Shown: positions 26,707 to 33,360 of the stretch, piece after piece
How positions within the stretch are numbered: the stretch's first letter is position 1
How the letters are laid out: every line of letters starts with the position of its first letter
Assembly (NCBI RefSeq): GCF_042683165.1
Contig: NZ_JBHUIZ010000016.1
Location: 1-64,000 of the forward strand
Reading direction: 5' to 3'
Length of the DNA stretch: 64,000 nt
DNA from: Tigheibacillus halophilus
GTDB taxonomy: Bacteria; Bacillota; Bacilli; Bacillales; Amphibacillaceae
Notes under the pieces: generated by a model
Database searches by the model: none
Told to the model about the DNA's origin: nothing
What the model saw: only the letters and a program-made list of their open reading frames with translations
Program-made: the position numbers and the translations under genes

Positions 26707-28005
26707 GTGGGAACAAACGAAATTGCTATTTGCGCAACTGGTGATAGTTTTATTACACGCAGGTTGCCATCACATTCATCAGATTCCTTCCGCGAGGTTT
26801 CACAACTATTAAAGCATGCAGATGTTCGCTTTACTAACCTTGAAGTGACAACACACCAAATGGAGGGTTATCCCTCAGCTGTTAGCGGGGGAACATGGGC
26901 AATTGCATCACCGAACATTTTATATGATCTGAAAGCATATGGTTTTAACATGTGTGCTTGGGCAAATAACCATACAATGGATTATTCACAAGGAGGTTTG
27001 TTGGCAACTAAAAGACACTTGGATGAACATGAGTTAGTTCATAGCGGGGTCGGAGAAAACATGGCAGAGGCGAGCTCTCCGAAATATCTTGAAACTCCTT
27101 CAGGAAGGGTTGCTTTGATTAGTGCAACATCGACCTTTCACGAATCGTGGCGGGCAGGAGAGCAACGCCCTGATATGATGGGTCGTCCTGGTGTCAATCC
27201 TTTAAGATACTGTACAACGTTTTTTGTTACAAAACCTGAAATGGAAAAACTTCAAGAGATCGCGGATAGCACATTTATCAATGCGGATCATAATCTTGCT
27301 ATTAAAGAAGGATTTGAAGTAGAGAAAGAGGATGAGTTCTCCTTTGGTCCTCTACATTTTAAGGTGGGAGAAAAACCAAAAAAAGAGACAGTTCCGCATG
27401 CATCTGATATGCGAAGATTAGAAAAAGCTATTCATGAAGCACGCCGGCAGGCAGATGTTGTGATGGTTAGTATTCATTCACATGAGATGAAAGGGGAAAA
27501 CAAAGCGCTTCCTGCACAGTTCATCGAAATTGCGGCCAGGAATTGTATCGATGCCGGGGCAGATGCAGTTATTGGCCATGGCCCCCATATTTTACGCGGA
27601 ATTGAAGTATACCGGGGGAAGCCCATTTTTTATAGTTTAGGAAATTTTATTTTTCATAATGAGACAGTAACAACGCTCCCTGCAGATTTCTATGAAAAAT
27701 ATGGTTTGGATTCCCGACACAATGTGGCAGACGCGCTTGATAAAAGGAGCGATAATAATACTAAGGGGTTAGGTGTTAATCCACTTGTTTGGGAATCTGT
27801 CATCGCAAAATGGAATATGAAAGAAAATAATGTGGCAAGTATAAGCCTGCATCCTATAGAACTTGGGTTTGGCTTACCAAGATATAGCAGGGGCTGGCCC
27901 ACGCTTTCGGGCAACCAGCATATTTTGGAAAAACTACAGAAATTAAGCCAGCCGTATGGGACTAATATTAAGATTGAAAAAGGCATAGGAGTAATCCAGC
28001 TATAG
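26707..28005 (+). CDS. CapA family (PGA_cap) metallophosphoesterase-like protein
   Basis: A 432-residue protein with the calcineurin-like CapA outline: CATGDSFI, TNLEVT, WANNHTMDYS, a late SIHSHEM, GHGPHILRGIEVY and YSLGNFIFHN. There is no signal peptide or membrane segment, unlike the poly-glutamate CapA proteins, so it should be cytoplasmic. The start is GTG with AAAGGAGAT before it, 30 bases after the preceding gene, so it belongs to the operon. Its job in a pyrimidine-type pathway is unknown; soluble CapA-like proteins are often seen near amidohydrolase clusters. Confidence 0.85.
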   Translation: MGTNEIAICATGDSFITRRLPSHSSDSFREVSQLLKHADVRFTNLEVTTHQMEGYPSAVSGGTWAIASPNILYDLKAYGFNMCAWANNHTMDYSQGGLLATKRHLDEHELVHSGVGENMAEASSPKYLETPSGRVALISATSTFHESWRAGEQRPDMMGRPGVNPLRYCTTFFVTKPEMEKLQEIADSTFINADHNLAIKEGFEVEKEDEFSFGPLHFKVGEKPKKETVPHASDMRRLEKAIHEARRQADVVMVSIHSHEMKGENKALPAQFIEIAARNCIDAGADAVIGHGPHILRGIEVYRGKPIFYSLGNFIFHNETVTTLPADFYEKYGLDSRHNVADALDKRSDNNTKGLGVNPLVWESVIAKWNMKENNVASISLHPIELGFGLPRYSRGWPTLSGNQHILEKLQKLSQPYGTNIKIEKGIGVIQL

Positions 28006-28060
28006 AAATTTTAAGGTTGAATATTTTGTCAGGTCAATTCGAAGTCAGGAAGTGTATGTA

Positions 28061-29488
28061 ATGGAAAAAACATCTTTCAGGATAGAGAAGGACGCTTTGG
28101 GTCCCAAAAAAGTTGATTAAGATGCTTACTATGGGGTGCAAACTTTGCGCGCCTTGGAAAATTTCCCTATTACTGATATTCCTGTACATAAGGAGTTAAT
28201 TCTGGCCCTTGCAGAAGTAAAAAAAGCAGCGGCAGTAGCAAATATGTTTACGGATATGCTGCCTGGACCTCTTGGAAAATCTATTGTAAAAGCGGCAGAT
28301 GAAGTGATCGAGGGGAAACATTTAGACCAATTTGTTGTTGATTCTATACAGGGTGGTGCTGGCACCTCTATTAATATGAACATGAATGAGGTTCTGGCCA
28401 ACCGGGCACTAGAAATGTTGGGAAGAGAAAAGGGGGATTATGATTTTTGTTCTCCAAATACTCATGTGAATATGTCCCAATCGACGAATGATACAATACC
28501 AACCGCATTGAAAATCGCAGCTTTCCGGATGGCCAGAGAACTTGCCGCGACTATGACGGCTTTAAAGGAAGAACTTGTACTAAAAGAAAATGAGTTCCAA
28601 GATGTTTTGAAAATGGGGCGAACTCACTTGCAGGACGCAGTTCCAATCCGGTTAGGACAGGAGTTTGGCGCTTATTCTGAAGTTGTCAGCCGGGATATAA
28701 AAAGGGTTACAGAAGCTGCGAAAGAAATGCTGACTGTGAATCTGGGTGCTACTGCAGTTGGCACAGGACTCAACGCAAAGCCTGAATATATTGAAGAGGT
28801 TGTCAAACAATTATCCATTCAGATAGGAGTGAGGCTGCATCGGCCAAATAGCATGGTTGATAGCACACAAAATACGGATGGATATACAACTCTATCCTCG
28901 GCATTGAAAGTGTCGGCCCTTAACATGTCTAAAATATGCAATGATATCCGGTTGATGGCATCGGGACCAATGACAGGATTTCGCGAAATAAATCTTCCCG
29001 CCAAGCAGCCCGGTTCCTCAATTATGCCAGGGAAAGTGAATCCAGTCATGATAGAAGTGGTTAATCAGATTGCATTTCAGGTTGCAGGCAATGATCAATC
29101 AATCTGCATGGCTTCTGAAGCGGGTCAATTTGAATTGAATGTAATGGGACCCGTTATTATTTTTAACTTACTGCAGTCATTAAAAATCATGAAAAACGGA
29201 ATTGAGGTATTTACACGCCATGCTGTTAGCGGTATAGAGGCCAATGTACAGCGTTGCCGTGAATATGTGAAGGAAAGTTATGGCATTATAACCGCATTAA
29301 ATCCATATTTAGGATATGAAACATCTGCGAAAGTAGTCAAACAGGCTATAGAGACTGGGCGAACTATCCAAGAAATTTGTGAGGTGCATCATTTATTATC
29401 AGAGAAGGAACTAAAAGCCATTTTAGATCCAAAAGAAATGACCACACCTGGCATTGCAGGAAATAAGATTTTAAAATTGACACATTAA
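28061..29488 (+). pseudogene. aspA: aspartate ammonia-lyase with early in-frame stop
   Basis: If read through, the frame gives a 475-residue aspartase that would turn aspartate into fumarate and ammonia. It aligns end to end with AnsB/AspA proteins: NPFT-like GENFP region as ALENFPIT, the SPNTHVNMSQSTND block, MGRTHLQDAVPIRLGQEF, and the signature GSSIMPGKVNPV. However codon 20 is TAA (28118-28120), between KKVD and DAYYGVQTLRA. A GTG at 28136 could restart translation but has no ribosome binding site and would lose 25 residues. Either this strain lost the gene, or readthrough/restart occurs, or it is a sequence error. The rest of the frame is undamaged, so the lesion looks recent. Confidence 0.8.
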
Positions 29489-29770
29489 AATGCTAAGCGT
29501 TGAGTTGTCACGGCCAATCGATTTAATGGGGATAAATAAAGCGGGAAAATGATTAATGAATTTATGAGAAGAGTTATTAAAATTTCATCAGAAATTCGAA
29601 ACATGTTGCAAAGATTCTCTGATCGTAATACAAGGAATTTAAGTCTAGGGATATTTTCCGTGGGTTGCAGATTCGTATAAAAAATACCCAGTAGGAAAAA
29701 TGCTGATTATGATTACACAATGAAAGCAAACTGTCGGGAAACACATTATTTATAAACGTTAGATAAATCC
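29489..29770. other. intergenic, no feature seen
   Basis: No gene, RNA or convincing terminator is visible between the aspartase and the methyltransferase terminator. No open frame here shows a family resemblance. Confidence 0.4.
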
Positions 29771-29773
29771 AAA

Positions 29774-29799
29774 CCTCCCAATCAAAGTAGATTGAGAGG
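29774..29799 (-). terminator. terminator of the methyltransferase gene
   Basis: CCTCTCAATC and GATTGGGAGG (minus strand, one mismatch) form a stem with a 6-base loop and a short T-rich tail, 23 bases after the stop. Confidence 0.6.
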
Positions 29800-29821
29800 T
29801 GGGTTGGTAATTAAGCAAAAG

Positions 29822-30739
29822 TTATTTTTTTACAGCATGAATGTAATGAATCGTTTCGAACGCAGATAAATAATCTGAACGATCACGGAAGAATCGATTA
29901 TTAATAGCAACAGGTGATAAATGTTCATAAATGAGTAAGCCCGAGTCTTCTAACATCTTTTCCACTTCCTCATAAGTAAAACACGATTTCATTGGCTCGC
30001 CACTGGCTGAAGCCATTTGAACCATATTTTGAACGCGATTGGACATACCTTTTTCTTCAAAAAGCTTTTCATCTGCATAGTCAAACACGATGGAACTTCC
30101 AGGTGGTATTTTTGTGAATAATTCATTTATCAAATTAGTGTTTTCCTCTTTTGTTAAGTAATAAGAAACCCCTAAAAGACTGACAAAAGCTTTTTTGCTA
30201 GTGCTAAAGCCTTCTTTGATAAGGTACTGTAATGTAAAGTTTTTAGTGAAATCCATTGCAACGAAATGAAGGTTATCCGGAATTTGAAAATTAGCATCTG
30301 CCAACCTTCTCTTTTTAAAATCTTGTGTAGCAGGATAATCTACTTCAAATATCTCCAAGATTTTGTCTAATTCTGGTTTTCTAAAACAAAAGGTATCCAG
30401 TCCAGCCCCTAGAATGACATACTGTGCAGCACCTAGCGCTAATTCATGAAATAATACATCTTCACTATAGGCAGCACGTGCTAAAGGTGTCGGAGAAAGT
30501 TGAACTTGCGTAATCCATTTTAAAATTTCATCCGGCTGATCTTTGTATTTCCTGGCAATTTCATTATTGAAAAATGGAATTCCTTTAATCATATTTTCAC
30601 GAATGTCCCTAAATTCCTTGTGGGTAATTAAATCTTTTGCCATAAAATCATCAAAAATTTTTGGTGTGTCGTATTTGCTGTGGTATGCTCGACCAAAAGC
30701 TGATATTAAGGAAGTTAAGCTTGATTCATTTTTCTCCAT
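29822..30739 (-). CDS. class I SAM-dependent methyltransferase (leucine carboxyl methyltransferase-like)
   Basis: A 305-residue protein of the TIGR00027/LCM group. The SAM-binding motif is QYVILGAGLDTFCFRKPE, followed by the acidic FEVDYPATQDFKKRRL strand, and SSIVFDYADEKLFEEKG downstream. Members methylate small molecules or natural products; the substrate here is unknown. It is a single-gene transcript with a SigA promoter and a large palindrome between the promoter and the start codon, which hints at specific regulation. Confidence 0.85.
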   Translation of the reverse strand: MEKNESSLTSLISAFGRAYHSKYDTPKIFDDFMAKDLITHKEFRDIRENMIKGIPFFNNEIARKYKDQPDEILKWITQVQLSPTPLARAAYSEDVLFHELALGAAQYVILGAGLDTFCFRKPELDKILEIFEVDYPATQDFKKRRLADANFQIPDNLHFVAMDFTKNFTLQYLIKEGFSTSKKAFVSLLGVSYYLTKEENTNLINELFTKIPPGSSIVFDYADEKLFEEKGMSNRVQNMVQMASASGEPMKSCFTYEEVEKMLEDSGLLIYEHLSPVAINNRFFRDRSDYLSAFETIHYIHAVKK

Positions 30740-30762
30740 CCATTAATCCTCCCATATAGCAA

Positions 30763-30794
30763 AATAAGATTCCCCTGGCCAGGAGAATCTTATT
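30763..30794. repeat. 32-bp near-perfect palindrome in the methyltransferase leader
   Basis: AATAAGATTCCCCTGG is followed without spacer by CCAGGAGAATCTTATT (one mismatch per arm). It lies 24 bases upstream of the start codon and just downstream of the predicted transcription start. It may be a repressor operator, or on the minus-strand RNA a hairpin followed by a short T-run acting as an attenuator. Confidence 0.75.
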
Positions 30795-30819
30795 ATATAC
30801 AAAAAAATATTAAATGTAA

Positions 30820-30847
30820 ATTATAGCATAAATAAATATTTTGTCAA
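30820..30847 (-). promoter_or_regulatory. SigA promoter of the methyltransferase gene
   Basis: TTGACA and TATAAT on the minus strand are perfect consensus boxes separated by 16 bases. Transcription should start near 30813, about 75 bases before the start codon. Confidence 0.8.
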
Positions 30848-31385
30848 TAAAAACGACTTACGTGTGATGATGATAAATCGCCTCATGGGAATAGTTTTAA
30901 TGCAGCCACATAACTGTATTAAAAATGTGAGCCGAGCAGCCGGCAACAAATAGCTGAACATCTAAGGTAAGCGTTCAAAAAAACATGTTACACTAAATGG
31001 AGCATACCTTATGAGTAGAATGATCAACCATTGTTATTTGTAACCAGACAGATTGCACGGATAAAGTTTAGAACGTTCGACCATTGTGGATTCTAAACGA
31101 AAGAAGGGTGGATCTAAATGAGAAACATTATTTGGCTTCAATTAGATATAGTTTGTCATGTTAGTAAGTGATTTGAAAAAATAGAGGGATTATTTTGCAG
31201 CAATACTTTCAATCACTATTATTCGGGCTAACAAAAATGTGAAGCAATTGCGAAGTGCATAAAAGTGGAGGAAAAAGAAACAGACTGTGGATTTATGAAA
31301 CAAGCGGCTTTCAGTTTGCCTGCCTGGGACAATTTAATAGATTGTCAAATAACGCCATTCAACCAAATGAAGGGAGATAAAAACA
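30848..31385. other. intergenic, no supported gene
   Basis: I see no coding gene here. An ATG with AAGAAGGGTGG before it near 31118 opens a frame of only 17 codons and is not called. The segment supplies the promoter side of the methyltransferase gene and the leader of the small membrane protein gene. Confidence 0.4.
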
Positions 31386-31742
31386 ATGAAAAGAGTAATC
31401 ACTATTCTCATTACATTAATTGTTTTAGCGGGATTGAGCTATGGCGTAACTTATTTTACCCATACAAAGTTCATTGATTTCGCATTTTTAATTGGAATAG
31501 CTGTCACAGTGATTATTTGGTTTTTCACGTCAAAAGGAGGCCAGACCACAAGAATTTTAGATGCAACTATTCAAGAATCAACTGGGATTAAAGGAGATCA
31601 GGAGAAGCATGAGTTCTCTCCCAATGTTGCTTTCTATACATCTTTAATCTATACCATCATAACTTTGGCAGCAGTGATATATCACTACAAAAGTTATTTT
31701 TTAAGATTTTTGAATAAATCACTGCTAAAGGATGGAACCTAG
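31386..31742 (+). CDS. small integral membrane protein, unknown
   Basis: 118 residues with three clear hydrophobic helices: one at residues 4-22, one at about 29-48 ending in FFTSKGGQ, and one near 83-98. A polar loop of about 35 residues lies between spans 2 and 3. GGGAGA precedes the ATG by nine bases. I do not recognise a family. It stands alone beside the toxin region. Confidence 0.65.
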   Translation: MKRVITILITLIVLAGLSYGVTYFTHTKFIDFAFLIGIAVTVIIWFFTSKGGQTTRILDATIQESTGIKGDQEKHEFSPNVAFYTSLIYTIITLAAVIYHYKSYFLRFLNKSLLKDGT

Positions 31743-31748
31743 GGAAAC

Positions 31749-31817
31749 TTATTCCTCGTGTTGGCTGACAATATTTGCCACTAATGTGCTGAATGAAATC
31801 ACCTTTTCAACGTCAAT
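31749..31817 (-). pseudogene. decayed copy of the type I holin-like toxin
   Basis: The frame reads IDVEKVISFSTLVANIVSQHE then TAA, matching the intact toxin at 32219-32305 (DVEEALTLMISFGTLVA) after a three-codon deletion. The start codon has become ATT, with an AAGGAG remnant upstream. Flanking DNA for about 75 bases on the 5' side is also similar to the intact locus. It is therefore a dead paralogue made by local duplication. Confidence 0.65.
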
Positions 31818-32084
31818 AAATGGAACTCCTTCGTGAGAAATATCCCTGATGAAGGTATGATTTACAGAAAATCTGCGGTGTGTTGCACCCCTGATGGGAA
31901 GCACCCGGGCTATGAACCACCCACCCCGAAGAAAATCCCCCAAATAAGTTGTTCATCCACCCTATGAACTACGCCAAATGAGCAACAGAGTGTTGGCAAT
32001 GCAGCAATCTCTAACAAATAAACAATGCATATGCAAGATGGTGAAATGGGTGTACAAAACGCGTACATATGGTATATTGTAAGT

Positions 32085-32226
32085 AGAACATCATAAGATA
32101 GGAAAAACCGCTCCATGCTGTAACATGGAACGGTTCCAATAGACCAACCCCATCAAGAGGGGTCTGGCACCCTTAGAAAATAATCCCTCAGTTGCCAAAG
32201 CGAAGATGACATGAGGGGTTATTTTT
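32085..32226 (+). ncRNA. candidate antisense antitoxin RNA
   Basis: A possible promoter TGTACA-16-TATATT (32051-32078) would start a plus-strand RNA near 32085. It would end at the hairpin formed by AATAATCCCTCA and TGAGGGGTTATT followed by T6 (32179-32227), whose T-run lies inside the toxin stop region. The RNA would overlap the 3' end of the toxin mRNA by about 100 bases, the same arrangement as RatA/txpA and SR4/bsrG in B. subtilis. The ends are inferred only. Confidence 0.5.
32106..32135 (-). terminator. terminator of the toxin mRNA
   Basis: On the minus strand AACCGTTCCATG and CATGGAGCGGTT form a 12-bp stem (one mismatch) followed by TTTTCC. It lies about 85 bases after the toxin stop. 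Confidence 0.75.
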
Positions 32227-32305
32227 TGTCGTTGTTGGCTGTGATGATAATGGCAACCAATGTGCCAAACGAAATCATCAATGTCAGCGCCTCTTCAACG
32301 TCCAT
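32219..32305 (-). CDS. type I toxin, putative holin-like toxin family (28 residues)
   Basis: The peptide starts MDVEEALTLMISFGTLV, has one hydrophobic helix of about 17 residues, and ends in the charged NNDKK. This is the pattern of the short holin-like toxins of type I systems in Firmicutes (TxpA, BsrG and relatives). A perfect AAGGAGG site lies eight bases before the ATG. An extended -10 promoter with a LexA-like box lies about 110 bases upstream, a terminator lies downstream, and an antisense transcript is predicted over its 3' end. Such toxins insert in the membrane and arrest growth. Confidence 0.8.
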   Translation of the reverse strand: MDVEEALTLMISFGTLVAIIITANNDKK

Positions 32306-32406
32306 AGGCAACACCTCCTTCGTGGGAAATATCCCTGGCGAAGGTACGATTTGCAAAAAACGTGATGTGCCCAACCCCTCATGTGAAGCTTGTCTATTGT
32401 CAGTTC

Positions 32407-32436
32407 ATTATAGCATGAAGGGAACATTTGTTCCAA
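32407..32436 (-). promoter_or_regulatory. toxin promoter with LexA (SOS) box
   Basis: On the minus strand TTGGAA and an extended -10 TGCTATAAT are separated by 18 bases. Between them sits GGAACAAATGTTCC (32421-32434), matching the Bacillus LexA/DinR consensus CGAACRNRYGTTYC at all but the first base. LexA bound there would cover the promoter spacer, so the toxin may be induced by DNA damage. Confidence 0.65.
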
Positions 32437-32529
32437 TATGTAATTGGTATAATTTACAAAAATTCGTTCGAACTAATCGGAGAGTTAGTCCGAACCAACA
32501 CAATGCAAAGTAACGCCATACACTTTTGA

Positions 32530-32685
32530 CCCCTTTTTTGTTCTTCGTAGAATTTAGCTGTTTTCCTGTAACATAGGGATATCCAGGCTTTCCACTAGTT
32601 TGTTTAAACTTCTGGGAAGCTTTTTCCATTTCACGGGTTACATGCAGGTATGCACTTTCGGTTACCTGGCGGCCAAACAGTTAAC
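32530..32685 (-). pseudogene. tyrosine recombinase C-terminal fragment
   Basis: The minus-strand frame contains FGRQVTESAYLHVTREMEKA followed by SQKFKQTSG, the tail of phage-type integrases (YLHVT with the catalytic tyrosine). It is preceded by a TAA and lacks the rest of the gene. It marks the toxin region as former mobile DNA. Confidence 0.6.
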
Positions 32686-32754
32686 AATAGAATATACTTT
32701 TGTCAAAACTACTCGGCAATCGCAGACTGAGATAAAACCGACACAATTTATCCG

Positions 32755-32811
32755 TTGACAAGTATAATGTATCTCTTTAATATATATCGTGTACGATGTA
32801 TCGTATGCGAT
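32755..32811 (+). promoter_or_regulatory. promoter and tandem operators of marR-mmpL
   Basis: TTGACA and TAATAT are separated by 17 bases (32755-32783). Immediately after come two 12-bp palindromes, ATCGTGTACGAT (32786-32797) and ATCGTATGCGAT (32800-32811). They are placed where a bound repressor would block transcription, probably the MarR protein encoded next. Confidence 0.7.
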
Positions 32812-32838
32812 TTTTTGGGGAGAGGAAGTTGAGGCGAA

Positions 32839-33339
32839 TTGGAAAAGGCTGATTTTATAGGGGATTCTATTGCGTATATACATCGTTACACGATGAAAAG
32901 TCTGCAAAAGCAGGCTGAGGAGCATGGTGTTACCATTCCCCAAGTAAGGGTGATAGCGGAAGTTTTTTCGCATAAAACGGTAAGCGTCAAGCAACTTTCT
33001 CAAAACTTGAAAATGACGCAAAGCACCGTTTCGGATATTGTGGAAAGACTGGTGTCAAAAGGATTTCTAATTAAAACACCTAATGAAAAGGACAAGCGTC
33101 TGGTAGATATATCCTTGTCTCCGAGACTTGCTGAAGATATAGATGAGAGTATTTCACAACTAAAAAACCAGTCGTTAATCGGTGTTTTAAATCGGTTAAA
33201 TCCTAAGGAACAGGAGATTGTAGAACAGGGGATGCAATTATTGGTTTCTGCTGTCAAAGAAAGAATGATAGAAGAAGGAATGGATAAAAGCGAATTCCTG
33301 GATATTCTGTACTTCTCCGAGGACAAATCTGACAAATAA
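32839..33339 (+). CDS. MarR family transcriptional regulator
   Basis: A 166-residue winged-helix protein: VSVKQLSQNLKMTQSTVSDI as the recognition helix region and NEKDKRLVDISLSP as the wing, the standard MarR layout. Start is a TTG at this position, with a GAGAGGAAG-type site about 12 bases upstream; a second TTG at 32830 is possible. It precedes the MMPL exporter gene by 21 bases and is likely its ligand-responsive repressor. Confidence 0.88.
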   Translation: MEKADFIGDSIAYIHRYTMKSLQKQAEEHGVTIPQVRVIAEVFSHKTVSVKQLSQNLKMTQSTVSDIVERLVSKGFLIKTPNEKDKRLVDISLSPRLAEDIDESISQLKNQSLIGVLNRLNPKEQEIVEQGMQLLVSAVKERMIEEGMDKSEFLDILYFSEDKSDK

Positions 33340-33360
33340 ACATAAAACGGAGGATATGGA

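Noticed and set aside
32211..32513. 100-codon plus-strand open frame
   Set aside because: It runs antisense through the toxin gene and its promoter, has no ribosome binding site and no family resemblance; the short toxin frame explains the region better.
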